Assembly (NCBI GenBank): GCA_964455095.1
Contig: CAYVUV010000422.1
Location: forward strand, 1-50,017
Reading direction: 5' to 3'
Source of the DNA: CAYVUV01 sp964455095
GTDB lineage: Bacteria > Desulfobacterota > Binatia > HRBIN30 > CADEER01
Length of the DNA stretch: 50,017 nt
A model generated the notes under the pieces. That model was not told the DNA's origin, made no database searches, and saw nothing but the letters and a program-made list of their open reading frames with translations. Positions 34,844-43,845 of this stretch are shown piece by piece (position 1 is the first letter of the stretch; every line of letters starts with the position of its first letter). The translations under genes were made by a program, and so were the position numbers.

Positions 34844-34859
34844 TGCACCGGGCGGTGCA
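34844..34859. promoter_or_regulatory. dyad TGCACC-GGGC-GGTGCA upstream of the crotonase operon
   Basis: A 6+6 inverted repeat 77 bases before the crotonase ATG, in the 212-base gap that separates it from the divergent deacetylase. The AT-rich stretch GATACAAATAAAG follows at about 34876. A weak candidate operator; nothing else clear is seen in the gap. Confidence 0.25.
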
Positions 34860-34936
34860 CAAGATACTGATCTTCCGATACAAATAAAGAGTGCCCCCGG
34901 CTCGGGCGGCGGTCCAAAACCTTCCAAGGAGTCCCC

Positions 34937-35734
34937 ATGAATGCGGAGCATTGTCTGATCGAACGCGACGGTCACGTGTTGACCGTGACCCTCAATCGCC
35001 CCGAGGCGAAGAACGCCCTGAGCTCCGGCATGCTCGCCGGCATGTACCGCGCCTGGCGCATGCTCGACGACGATCCCGAGCTGCGCGTGGGGATTCTCAC
35101 CGGGCGCGGCGACGTCTTCTGCGCCGGCGCCGACCTCAAATCGATGGGCGCCGGCGAATCGGACGACGAGTTCATGCAGCTCATGTCCGAAGTGCCCGAC
35201 ATTCACTGGCAAGCGCTGCTGCGCCACAACCGGCCACTCAAACCGCTCATCGCCGCGATCGAAGGCTATGCCGTCGCCGGCGGTACCGAGATCCTGCAGG
35301 GCACCGACATCCGCGTCGCCGCCGAAGACGCGGTCTTCGGCGTCACCGAAGCGCGCCGTGGCCTCTTCCCGCTCGGCGGCTCCAGCGTCCGACTGCGGCG
35401 ACAGATCCCCTACACCTTTGCCGCCGAGATCCTGCTCACCGGCCGCCACGTGACGGCCAAGGAGGCGTTGGCCTTCGGCCTGGTCGGGCGCCTGGTCCCC
35501 AAGGGCGAGGCCCTCGCCGAAGCCAGGAAGATCGCCGCCGATATCTGCAACAACGGCCCGCTGTCGATTCGCGCCCTGATGCGCATGCTGCGCGAAGTCG
35601 ACGAAAGCGTCAGCGAAGCCGACGGCCTGATCCGCGAGCTCGAAGTCGGCAGCCCCATCTTCGGCACTCGCGACGCCCGAGAAGGGATGAAGGCCTTCGC
35701 GGAGAAGCGCAAGCCGGTCTACACGGGCGAGTGA
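34937..35734 (+). CDS. enoyl-CoA hydratase/isomerase (crotonase) family
   Basis: 265 residues. Oxyanion-hole segments FCAGADLKSM (69-78) and YAVAGGTEILQGTDIRVAAED are intact. The C-terminus EKRKPVYTGE mirrors that of the truncated crotonase at the left end of the window. A good AAGGAG precedes the ATG. The thiolase-like gene begins three bases after its stop, and an acyl-CoA dehydrogenase and WS/DGAT follow on the same strand, so this opens a lipid-metabolism operon ending near 40155. Reaction: hydration of an enoyl-CoA; substrate unknown. Confidence 0.94.
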   Translation: MNAEHCLIERDGHVLTVTLNRPEAKNALSSGMLAGMYRAWRMLDDDPELRVGILTGRGDVFCAGADLKSMGAGESDDEFMQLMSEVPDIHWQALLRHNRPLKPLIAAIEGYAVAGGTEILQGTDIRVAAEDAVFGVTEARRGLFPLGGSSVRLRRQIPYTFAAEILLTGRHVTAKEALAFGLVGRLVPKGEALAEARKIAADICNNGPLSIRALMRMLREVDESVSEADGLIRELEVGSPIFGTRDAREGMKAFAEKRKPVYTGE

Positions 35735-35737
35735 CCG

Positions 35738-37252
35738 ATGAAGGATCTCGCCCCGACCACGCCGGTGATCGTCGGCGTTGGATTCCATCAAGAGCGAATT
35801 GACGACCCGACGCAGTGCGCCGAGGCCTACCAGCTGATGGTGCAAGCGGTGCGCCGGGCCGCCGACGACGCCGGATCGGCTGCGTTGCTGACGCAGCTCG
35901 AATCGATCTCCGTCACGCAGGGGATGTGGCAATACCGCAACCCCGGCAAGCTGATCGCCGACGCGTTGGGATGCCCGTCGGCGAAGAGCGTCATCTCGGA
36001 CCTGGGCGTGCTGCAACTGACGATCCTCAGCGACCTGTGTCGCGCCATCGCCGCCGGCGAGCAGGAACTGGGTGTGGTCACGGGAGGCGAAGCGCAATTC
36101 CGCGAGCTGCGCAGCATGATCACGCAGCAGCCGGTCGCTGAGACGCAACAGCCGGAGGACACGCCACCCCCCGACGTGCACCTCACGTCGCAAGACCCGT
36201 TCTGCAGCGAGCTCGAAGGCCAGCGCGGGCTGCACTTGCCCGTCGAGCTCTTCGCCCTCATCGAATCGGCCCTGCGCTACCATCAGGGCCTGGGCATCGA
36301 AGCGCACCGCGACCACGTCGCCAACCTCTACAGCTCCTTCAGCGCCGTCGCCGCTGCGAACCCGCACGCCTGGCGGCGCGAGCCGGTCAGCGCCGAGGAG
36401 ATTCGCAATTCCACCGCCAAGAACTCCATGCTGGCGTTCCCCTACTCCAAGCGCCATTGCACGCAGTGGAACGTCAACCGCGCCGTGGCCATCATCGTGT
36501 GCTCCGCGGCGAAGGCGGCGCAGTTGGGTCTCGATCGCACGCGGTGGATCTATCCGCTGTCCGCCGTGGAGTCGAAGCATGTCGTGGTGCTGGCGCAGCA
36601 GCGACAGCTGCACAGCCATCCGGGGACGGTGATGTGCGGCGAGCGGGTTCTAGCACTGGCGGGAATCGGCACCAAAGACCTCACGGCGGCCGAGCTCTAC
36701 AGTTGCTTTCCCTCCGCCATCCAATCCTTCGCGCAGGATCTGAAACTGGCGGGCGCGTGTCCGCTCACCGTGACCGGCGCCATGCCCTTCGCGGGCGGTC
36801 CGTTCAACCACTTCAGCCTGGAGGGAGTCGCGCGGATGGCAGAGGTTCTGCGCTCAGGCGAAGCGGGGAGCGCGTCGAATCGGCGTGTTGGCCTGGTCTC
36901 CAACCTCAGCGGCATCTTCGGCAAGCAAGGCTGCGTGGTGCTCTCGAACGTGCCCAATGATGGCGGCTACGCCTACGAGGACGTCACGCGCGCCGTCGCC
37001 GCGGTGGATCTCCCTGTCCCTCTCACCGCGGACTATGCCGGACCAGCCACGATCGTCGGCTACACCGTCATGTTCAATCGCGATGCGCTTTCGCACGGCA
37101 TCGCCATCTGCGACACGCCCGATGGCGCGCGCACGGTGGTCCGCAGCGAGGACCGGACGTTACTGGAGGCGATGACGCGGGAGGAATTCTGCGGACGGAC
37201 AGTCGAAGTCCGCCGCGACGGGACCTTTCAGCCGGGTTTGTCTCCGACATGA
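35738..37252 (+). CDS. thiolase-like protein, TLP1 type with extra C-terminal domain
   Basis: 504 residues. The fold is thiolase (APTTPVIVGVGFHQER start; GVVTGGE after helix 3), but the position of the nucleophilic Cys is Gly in VISDLGVLQ near residue 90, and the late thiolase His region reads MPFAGGPFNHFS in place of a GHP motif. Residues from about 420 (LTADYAGPATIVGYTVMF) form a beta-rich tail matching the additional domain of mycobacterial TLP1. Such proteins bind acyl-CoA but lack ordinary thiolase activity. It may be a lipid-transfer or acyl-CoA-handling partner of the adjacent crotonase and dehydrogenase (inference). Three bases separate it from the crotonase. Confidence 0.85.
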   Translation: MKDLAPTTPVIVGVGFHQERIDDPTQCAEAYQLMVQAVRRAADDAGSAALLTQLESISVTQGMWQYRNPGKLIADALGCPSAKSVISDLGVLQLTILSDLCRAIAAGEQELGVVTGGEAQFRELRSMITQQPVAETQQPEDTPPPDVHLTSQDPFCSELEGQRGLHLPVELFALIESALRYHQGLGIEAHRDHVANLYSSFSAVAAANPHAWRREPVSAEEIRNSTAKNSMLAFPYSKRHCTQWNVNRAVAIIVCSAAKAAQLGLDRTRWIYPLSAVESKHVVVLAQQRQLHSHPGTVMCGERVLALAGIGTKDLTAAELYSCFPSAIQSFAQDLKLAGACPLTVTGAMPFAGGPFNHFSLEGVARMAEVLRSGEAGSASNRRVGLVSNLSGIFGKQGCVVLSNVPNDGGYAYEDVTRAVAAVDLPVPLTADYAGPATIVGYTVMFNRDALSHGIAICDTPDGARTVVRSEDRTLLEAMTREEFCGRTVEVRRDGTFQPGLSPT

Positions 37253-37315
37253 GGCTGCGATAGCTACCGGACCGTCCCCGCAACCGATTCATTCGAGCCA
37301 CACGAGGAGAAGACC

Positions 37316-38638
37316 ATGCCCGGTCTCGTAACCACTGATGAGATGTTCGACCTGCGGATGTCGGAAGGCGCCAAGCCGCTGCTGGAGAAGGTCAAAGCCT
37401 TCGTCAAGCAGGAGGTCGAGCCGATGACGGGCGAGTTCTTCCGCCTCGGCGCCGGCCGCGCGGAGCGCTGGGCGTGGGCACCCGGCCAGCTCGAGCTGCT
37501 CGACGGCCTCAAGGCGAAGGCCAAGGCGAACGGACTGTGGAATTTCTTCCTGCCCGACGCCGAGGGTCAGGGCCTGAACAACCTCGACTACGCCTACATC
37601 GCGGCCGAGCTGGGCAAGAACCCGCTCGCCCCGGAGTGTCTCAACTGCTCGGCGCCCGATACCGGAAACATGGAAGTGCTCGAGCGGGTCGGCACCGCGG
37701 AACAGAAGGAACAGTGGCTCAAGCCACTGCTGAACGGCGAGATCCGTTCCGCCTACGCCATGACGGAGCCCGACCTTGCATCATCGGACGCCAAGAACAT
37801 CGCCTGCCGGGCCGAGTTGGTCGGCGACGAGTGGGTGATCAACGGCGAGAAGTACTACATCTCCGGCGCCGGCGATCCGCGCTGCAAGATCATGATCGTG
37901 ATGGTGCAGACCAACCCGGACGCGGCCCCCCACCTGCGCCAGTCGCAGATCCTGGTGCCGACGGCTACGCCGGGCGTCGAGATTCTCGGGCCGATGCACG
38001 TGTTCGGGAAAGACGACGCGCCACACGGTCACATGCACATCCGCTTCGACCACTGCCGCGTTCCCAAGAAGAACATCCTGCTCGGTGAGGGCCGCGGCTT
38101 CGAGATCTCGCAGGTGCGCCTGGGACCGGGCCGCATCCATCACTGCATGCGCTCGATCGGCGCCGCCGAGCGCGCCATCGAGCTGATGGCCAAACGCGGC
38201 TTGTCGCGCACCGCATTCGGCAAGCGCCTCGCCCACCTCGGCAAGAATACCGAGACGATCGCCAAAGCGCGCATCGAGATCGAGGCCATGCGCATGATGG
38301 TCCTCAAAGCCGCAAAGGCCATGGACGTGCTGGGCAACTCCGAGGCACGCGTCTGGGTGAGCGCCGTCAAGGCGATGGTGCCCGAGCGGGTGTGCAAGAT
38401 CATCGACGAGGCGATCCAGATCCACGGTGCGACCGGCATCTCGCAGTGGACGCCGCTGGCTGACATGTACGCCAGCCAGCGCACCCTGCGTCTCGCCGAC
38501 GGGCCGGATGAGGTGCACTGGTTCGTGGTGGGGCGCGCCGAGCTCGCGCGCTGGGAACAAGACGGGGCGAGCGACTACGACCCGAAGGCCAACTACATGG
38601 CCGGGCCGCAGTCGGGGAAGGTCTTCACCGGCCCCTGA
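37316..38638 (+). CDS. acyl-CoA dehydrogenase (ACAD10/11-like)
   Basis: 440 residues. Substrate and flavin blocks: AYAMTEPDLASSD, WVINGEKYYISGAG, RTAFGKRLAHLG and QIHGATGISQW. The C-terminal RLADGPDEVHW has Asp at the catalytic-base position, as in the ACAD10/11 group. Family reaction: alpha,beta-dehydrogenation of an acyl-CoA with electrons passed to ETF. It begins 63 bases after the thiolase-like gene with GAGGAG upstream of the ATG. With the upstream crotonase it supplies two consecutive beta-oxidation steps. Confidence 0.94.
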   Translation: MPGLVTTDEMFDLRMSEGAKPLLEKVKAFVKQEVEPMTGEFFRLGAGRAERWAWAPGQLELLDGLKAKAKANGLWNFFLPDAEGQGLNNLDYAYIAAELGKNPLAPECLNCSAPDTGNMEVLERVGTAEQKEQWLKPLLNGEIRSAYAMTEPDLASSDAKNIACRAELVGDEWVINGEKYYISGAGDPRCKIMIVMVQTNPDAAPHLRQSQILVPTATPGVEILGPMHVFGKDDAPHGHMHIRFDHCRVPKKNILLGEGRGFEISQVRLGPGRIHHCMRSIGAAERAIELMAKRGLSRTAFGKRLAHLGKNTETIAKARIEIEAMRMMVLKAAKAMDVLGNSEARVWVSAVKAMVPERVCKIIDEAIQIHGATGISQWTPLADMYASQRTLRLADGPDEVHWFVVGRAELARWEQDGASDYDPKANYMAGPQSGKVFTGP

Positions 38639-38715
38639 CCGCGGAGGGCCGCTGGCGGCAGATCGCGCCCGACCTGGGCTTGCGCGTGGAAGTGGGTTTC
38701 GGGCAGGTTCCCCGC

Positions 38716-40155
38716 GTGACCGGGCACTGCGAGCGCTTGAGCGCGACCGACCTGGTCTTCCTCGAGCTGGAAGACGCCAACGTGTCGATGCACATTGGCG
38801 CGCTGTGCGTCTTCGAAGGACGCGGGTTGCTGGGGCGCAACGGCAAGCTCGACATGCGACGCATGCGCGCCTTCGTCGCGGCGGCGCTGGCGAGCAATGC
38901 GCGCTTCCGGCAGCGGCTGGCCTACGTGCCGGTGCTGGAGCATCCGGTGTGGGTCGACGACGCGGAGTTCGATCTCGCTGCGCACGTGCGCCACGCCCGG
39001 CTGCGCCGACCGGGCGGCGAGCGCGAGCTGCGCCGCCTGGCGAGCCGGATCATGGAAGCGCGGCTCGAGCGCGGCCGACCGCTCTGGGAGATGTGGTTCG
39101 TCGACGGCCTGGCCGAACGGCGCGTGGCGCTGCTGGCGAAGTTCCACCACTGCATGATCGACGGCATCGCCGGCGTCGGCATGCTGGCCTCGCTGCTGCG
39201 CCTCGATCGTGGCCGGCGCGTGACGCGGCCGCCGGCGTGGACGCCGCGCCCGGCTCCGAGCGAAGCGCGCCTGCTGGCTGACGAGCTGGCCCGGCGCGCG
39301 GCACTGCCGCTCGCGGCGTTGCGCGGCGCCGGCGAGATGCTCGCCGATCCGCGCCATGCGCTCGACACGCTCGGCACGGCGCTGCACGACCTCGGCGCCG
39401 CGGCCAGCGCCAACACGACCGTCGCCTCCGACACGCCGCTGAACGTCGCGGTCGGGCCACGGCGCGCCTTCGCTTGGACGCGCTTCGATCTCGATGCGGT
39501 AAAGGCGGTGAAGCAGCGGCTCGGCGGCACGATCAACGACGTCGTGCTGACCGTCGTCGCCGGCGCCGTGGGGCGCTATCTGCGCGACGCCGGCGTCGAC
39601 CGGCACGGCCTCGACTTCCGCATGACCATGCCCGTCAACGTGCGCGCCGCCGGCGAGCGCGGCGATACGGGCAACCGCGTCGGCGTGCTGACCATTCCGC
39701 TGCCCATCGCCGAGCCCGACCCTCGTCGGCGGCTGCAGGCGATCGTCGACACCACGCAGCGTCTCCGGCAGTCCGGCCAGCTGCACGGCGTCGAGATGAT
39801 CGCCGAGCTCAGCGACCGGTTCTTCCCACCCCTGGCCGGCTGGCTCGCCTGGGCCGCGGCCCGTACCCGCATGTACAACCTCTCGGTCACCAACGTGCCG
39901 GGCCCGCAGGTGCCGGTTCATCTGCTCGGCGCTCGCATGCTGGCGATCTACCCGCTGGCCTTCCTGTTCTCGAACCAGGCGCTGACGATCGCCCTGCTGA
40001 GCTACGACGGCGGCCTGTTCTGGGCTCTGACCGCCGACCCGGACGCCATCCCGGACCTCGATGCCTTGCTGGCGGCGACCAAGGACGAGTTCGAGCGCCT
40101 GCACACCGCCAGCGCCACCCCTGTGCGCATCGACAAGCATCGTCCTGAGAACTGA
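38716..40155 (+). CDS. wax ester synthase/diacylglycerol acyltransferase (WS/DGAT) family, second copy
   Basis: 479 residues from GTG 38716 with GGGCAGG upstream; TTG 38680, GTG 38686 and GTG 38692 are in-frame alternatives. The HHxxxDG acyltransferase motif is HHCMIDG (144-150) and a C-terminal SVTNVPGPQVPVHLLGARM block is present. It is clearly paralogous to 17623-19185 but lacks that protein's low-complexity tail. It would esterify acyl-CoA with a fatty alcohol or diacylglycerol. Last gene of the crotonase, thiolase-like, dehydrogenase operon; it converges on the P-type ATPase gene with 57 bases between them. Confidence 0.9.
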   Translation: MTGHCERLSATDLVFLELEDANVSMHIGALCVFEGRGLLGRNGKLDMRRMRAFVAAALASNARFRQRLAYVPVLEHPVWVDDAEFDLAAHVRHARLRRPGGERELRRLASRIMEARLERGRPLWEMWFVDGLAERRVALLAKFHHCMIDGIAGVGMLASLLRLDRGRRVTRPPAWTPRPAPSEARLLADELARRAALPLAALRGAGEMLADPRHALDTLGTALHDLGAAASANTTVASDTPLNVAVGPRRAFAWTRFDLDAVKAVKQRLGGTINDVVLTVVAGAVGRYLRDAGVDRHGLDFRMTMPVNVRAAGERGDTGNRVGVLTIPLPIAEPDPRRRLQAIVDTTQRLRQSGQLHGVEMIAELSDRFFPPLAGWLAWAAARTRMYNLSVTNVPGPQVPVHLLGARMLAIYPLAFLFSNQALTIALLSYDGGLFWALTADPDAIPDLDALLAATKDEFERLHTASATPVRIDKHRPEN

Positions 40156-40212
40156 TCGCCCGGCCGCGCGTCCGCCGAAGGCGAGATGCATCGCTTCGAC
40201 GGGCAGTGATCG

Positions 40213-42921
40213 TCAGCCTTGCAGAGCAACGGGGTCGCCATCGCCAGCGGAGCGTGGATCGGCGCGCAGCCGCTTGTAGCCCAGGTCCGCCAGGAAGAAG
40301 AGCGGCGCCCCGACCGCCGCCAGGGCGACCCACCCGAGCGGCAGGGGGGCGGTGCCGAGCACTCGGCTCAGCGGCGGCCAGTAGAGTGCGGCGAACGCGA
40401 AGGCGATCTCGAGCGCGACGCCGATGAGAAGGAGCGGGCTCCGCAGCAGGCCGCGATCGAGGCCGGAGAGGCTCTCGTGCCGCCGGCCGACGACATTGGC
40501 GACCTGCGCGAAGATCACCGAGATCAGGGTCACCCCGGTGGCGCCGCGATGCAGCGCGTCGTCCGCTCCGAGCTCGACGCCCCAGATCCATCCGCCGGCA
40601 CGTAGGTAGAGGAAGAACACGAGCATCGCCCAGGCGGCCTGGAGCACCCCGAGGAACAGATAGCTGTGCAGCATGAGGGAGGCGGACAGCAGTCGTCCGT
40701 TGCGCCCGCGCGGGCGGCGTCGCATCGCCTCGCCGTCGGGGGGTTCCTGCCCGAGCCCGATCGCGGGGACCATGTCGGTGCCGAGGTCGATGCTCAAGAT
40801 CTGGATGACGGTGAGGCCGAGCGGCACCGGCAGGGCCACGTAGGCGAGGAAGGGGACCATTTCGGGCACGTTGCTGGCGAGCACATAGCTGGTGAACTTC
40901 TGCACGTTGGCGAAGACGGTGCGCCCCTCCTCGACGCCGGCGACGATGCTGGCGAAGTTGTCGTCGAGCAGGACGATCTGCGCCGCCTCGCGCGCCACGT
41001 CCGAACCCTCCAGGCCCATGGCGATGCCCACGTCCGCGGCGCGCAGCGCCGGCGCGTCGTTGACGCCGTCGCCGGTCATCGCGACCAGGAGTCCCATGCG
41101 CTTGATGGCCCCGACGATCTTCAGCTTCTGCTCGGGCGTGGTGCGGGCGAAGACGCACGCACCGGCGCGCAGCCACTCGACCAGCTCGCTCTCACGGGCG
41201 CCCTCGAGGCGATCGCCCAGCAGCACCGCCTCGGCCGGCGCATCGGCAGAGAGGACGCCGGCGCGCTCGGCGATCGCCCGTGCCGTGTCGGGATGGTCCC
41301 CCGTCACCATGATCACGCGGATGCCGGCGGAATGACAGCGGGCGAGTGCGTCGGGCACCTCCTCGCGCAGAGGATCCTCGCAGCAGAGGAAGCCGAGCAA
41401 ACTTAGCCGGTTCTCCAGGCGATCCTCGGGGGCGGTAACCTCGTCGGGCTCGAGCCGCCGCGACGCCACCGCGATTACCCGCAGCCCGCACGAGGCCAGC
41501 CGGTGTACCGTCGCCTCGGCCGCGGCCAGCGCCGTCGCGTCGGCGTCCGTCTCGCCGGTCGCCCCTGTGATGCGCGTGATATGCGGGCGCACCGCCTCCC
41601 AGGCTCCTTTAATGGTGAAGAGCGTGACGTCGTCGCGGGCGATCACGCCCGCCGCACGCCGCCGCTCCACGTCGAAGGCAATGTGACGGACGACCGCGCC
41701 CGCCAGCGCCAGCGGATCGCCGCCCATGCGCCGCAAGACCTCGGCCGCGGCGACGTCGAGGGGGTCGCCGGTGAGCGCGGTGGGCCGGCCGTGAATCTCG
41801 GACGCCACCACCACCGCCTCGAGCAGCGATCGGGCCGCGGCCTCGTCGAGCGCCTCGCCGCCGATCGGGTCGACGATCCGGGTCACGGCGAGCTGGTTCT
41901 TGGTCAGCGTTCCCGTCTTGTCGGTGCAGATCACCTCGACCGAGCCCAGCGCCTCGACGGCGTTGAGGCTCTTCACCAGCACGTTCTTGCGCGCCAGGCG
42001 CACGGCGCCCATGGCCAGGGCGAGGGTGAGCGTTGGCAACAAGCCCTCGGGAACGTTGGCGACGATGATGCCGAGCATGAACACGACGTTCACCCACAGC
42101 GGCCGTTCGATGGCGACGCCGTAGCCGAAGAACAGCAACCCCATGCTCACGGCGACGATGGTCAGCACGCGCGCCGTGCGGCGAACCTCGTACTCGAGCG
42201 GGGTCGGAGGACGCTGCACGCGCACGCTCAACGCGGCGATCTTGCCGAACTCCGTGCGCGCTCCGGTGGCATAGGCGACGGCGACACCCGCACCGCGCAA
42301 CACCGTGCAACCCGCGAAGGCGAGGTTGGGGCTGTCGAGCAGATGCCCGGCGGCGACGGCGGCGGCGCGCAAGCTCACGTGCCGCGACTCGCCCGTCAGC
42401 GGCGCATTGTTCACGAGCAGGTCGCGGCATTCGACCAGCCGGGCATCGCACGGGATGCGGTCCCCCTCGGCGAGCAGCACCACGTCGCCCGGCACTAGCG
42501 CCGATGTCTCCAGCTCGCTCTCCACGCCGTCGCGGCGGACGGTGATGCGCGCCGGAAGCATTTTGCGCAACGCCTCCATGGCGCGCTCGGCGCGCATCTC
42601 CTGCCCGAAGCTGAAGAGCGCGTTGAGCACCGCGACGGCGAAGAGCGACGCCCCCAGTACCTCCATCCCGCTGCCCGGCTGCATGTGCGCCGCGACGAAA
42701 GAGAGGAGGGCCGCGACGTCGAGGAGGAGGCTGAACAGGTTGGTGAACTGCTTGGCCAACGTGCGCAGCCAGTGCAGCCGGGGGGGAGGGCCAAGCGTGT
42801 TGGCGCCCAGCTCCGCGAGCCGTCGCGCCACCTCGTCCTGCGCGAGCCCCGCCTCGCGGCTGCGCAGGAGGGCATAAACCTCGGCCGGCTCCAGGTTGTG
42901 GATCTGCCGCTGCGTCGTCAC
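40213..42921 (-). CDS. P-type cation-transporting ATPase (P2 class)
   Basis: 902 residues from GTG 42921, which overlaps the stop of the universal-stress gene. The N-terminal cation ATPase domain (LEPAEVYALLRSREAGL) is followed by actuator TGES (176-179), TM4 VANVPEGLLP (288-297), the phosphorylated Asp334 in CTDKTGTLT, and MTGDGVNDAPALR in the hinge; six C-terminal TM segments follow. It pumps cations across the cytoplasmic membrane. The PEGL motif is shared by Ca and Na/K type P2 pumps, so the ion is not certain. The GTG start gives a standard N-terminus; the frame upstream is antisense-like Arg/Ala-rich sequence. Confidence 0.92.
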   Translation of the reverse strand: MTTQRQIHNLEPAEVYALLRSREAGLAQDEVARRLAELGANTLGPPPRLHWLRTLAKQFTNLFSLLLDVAALLSFVAAHMQPGSGMEVLGASLFAVAVLNALFSFGQEMRAERAMEALRKMLPARITVRRDGVESELETSALVPGDVVLLAEGDRIPCDARLVECRDLLVNNAPLTGESRHVSLRAAAVAAGHLLDSPNLAFAGCTVLRGAGVAVAYATGARTEFGKIAALSVRVQRPPTPLEYEVRRTARVLTIVAVSMGLLFFGYGVAIERPLWVNVVFMLGIIVANVPEGLLPTLTLALAMGAVRLARKNVLVKSLNAVEALGSVEVICTDKTGTLTKNQLAVTRIVDPIGGEALDEAAARSLLEAVVVASEIHGRPTALTGDPLDVAAAEVLRRMGGDPLALAGAVVRHIAFDVERRRAAGVIARDDVTLFTIKGAWEAVRPHITRITGATGETDADATALAAAEATVHRLASCGLRVIAVASRRLEPDEVTAPEDRLENRLSLLGFLCCEDPLREEVPDALARCHSAGIRVIMVTGDHPDTARAIAERAGVLSADAPAEAVLLGDRLEGARESELVEWLRAGACVFARTTPEQKLKIVGAIKRMGLLVAMTGDGVNDAPALRAADVGIAMGLEGSDVAREAAQIVLLDDNFASIVAGVEEGRTVFANVQKFTSYVLASNVPEMVPFLAYVALPVPLGLTVIQILSIDLGTDMVPAIGLGQEPPDGEAMRRRPRGRNGRLLSASLMLHSYLFLGVLQAAWAMLVFFLYLRAGGWIWGVELGADDALHRGATGVTLISVIFAQVANVVGRRHESLSGLDRGLLRSPLLLIGVALEIAFAFAALYWPPLSRVLGTAPLPLGWVALAAVGAPLFFLADLGYKRLRADPRSAGDGDPVALQG

Positions 42922-43757
42922 ACGACGCTCCGATAGACGGCGACGTCGCAGGGGGCATCGCGCAGGATCCGCTCGATCGGATTGCCGTACGCCAGGCGCT
43001 GCGGCAACGAGCGCTCCGAGGCGCCGAGGCAGACGAGCCGCGAGCGGAGCTTGTTGGCGAACACCAGGATTTCCTTCGGCACGTCGTCGGAGACGACGAC
43101 GCTGGCATCGAACGCGTAGTCGACCGGCGCGAACGCCGCCCGCACTTCCTCCTCGACCCGCGTGACGAAGGCGTGGCCCTCGTCGATCAGCCGCCGTGCG
43201 GTGGCCGGTTGGAGGACGCGGAAGCGGAGCCGCGACACCTCGCGCACGAGCAGCAGGTGCAGGCGCCGCAGATCCGGACCCAGAAGACGCAGAAGCGGCA
43301 GCGCGTAGCGCGCGCCCCTGGGATGGCCGGCCAGGGGCAAGAGCACGCGACCGGGCTGCCCCAACACGCCCGGGTGCACCACGCGGATGGCGACGACGGA
43401 GCAGCGGTCGGCCGCCAGCAAGCGGGCCGAGACCGTGCCGGCGAGGAAGGCCAGGTTGCGCGGCCTGCCGCGCGTGCCGGCGACCAGCATCGTGTCCGGA
43501 CCGGGGGGCACGAGCGCGAGCAGGCGGTCCGCCACGTTCCGTCCGGCAGCCGCGTGCAGCTCGGGCTCGAGCCCGACGCCGAGCAGTGCGCACTCGTCCG
43601 CGATGCGCGCGATGCGCTGCGAGAGATCCGCCGCCGGCCGGCCGTCGTGGACATGCAGCAACCGCAGCCGGCGCTCCCGAGTAGTGGCGGCGAAGCGCAC
43701 GGCGTAGTGCGCAACCCAGTCACCGTTGAGCGATCCGTCGTAGGCGTAGATGAGCAT
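42918..43757 (-). CDS. universal stress protein, two Usp domains
   Basis: 279 residues with two UspA-like halves. Domain 1 starts MLIYAYDGSLNGDW and ends with LVAGTRGRP and SARLLAADRCSVVAIR. Domain 2 starts at about 150 (RVLLPLAGHPRGARYAL) and ends LVCLGASERSL and RDAPCDVAVYR. Tandem Usp proteins bind nucleotides and modulate stress responses. The stop overlaps the GTG of the P-type ATPase, which makes translational coupling likely; the pair suggests a stress-regulated ion pump (inference). Confidence 0.88.
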   Translation of the reverse strand: MLIYAYDGSLNGDWVAHYAVRFAATTRERRLRLLHVHDGRPAADLSQRIARIADECALLGVGLEPELHAAAGRNVADRLLALVPPGPDTMLVAGTRGRPRNLAFLAGTVSARLLAADRCSVVAIRVVHPGVLGQPGRVLLPLAGHPRGARYALPLLRLLGPDLRRLHLLLVREVSRLRFRVLQPATARRLIDEGHAFVTRVEEEVRAAFAPVDYAFDASVVVSDDVPKEILVFANKLRSRLVCLGASERSLPQRLAYGNPIERILRDAPCDVAVYRSVV

Positions 43758-43845
43758 CCGCTATCCAGACGGAGCGATGCCCGAACAGGCCGAGCGGCGC
43801 GAGAAGCCCGGACCAGGGCCGATGGCGGAGCTGCTCCGAGGCGGG

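Noticed and set aside
34721..36619. 632-codon minus-strand open frame opposite the crotonase and thiolase-like genes
   Set aside because: No recognisable family; both genes on the other strand are well supported by motifs and ribosome-binding sites.
37316..38638. Defective acyl-CoA dehydrogenase lacking the catalytic Glu
   Set aside because: The Asp in ADGPDEVH is the normal base for the ACAD10/11 group, so the enzyme is likely active.
38593..40191. 532-codon minus-strand frame opposite the second WS/DGAT
   Set aside because: GC-frame shadow; the HHxxxDG motif is on the plus strand.
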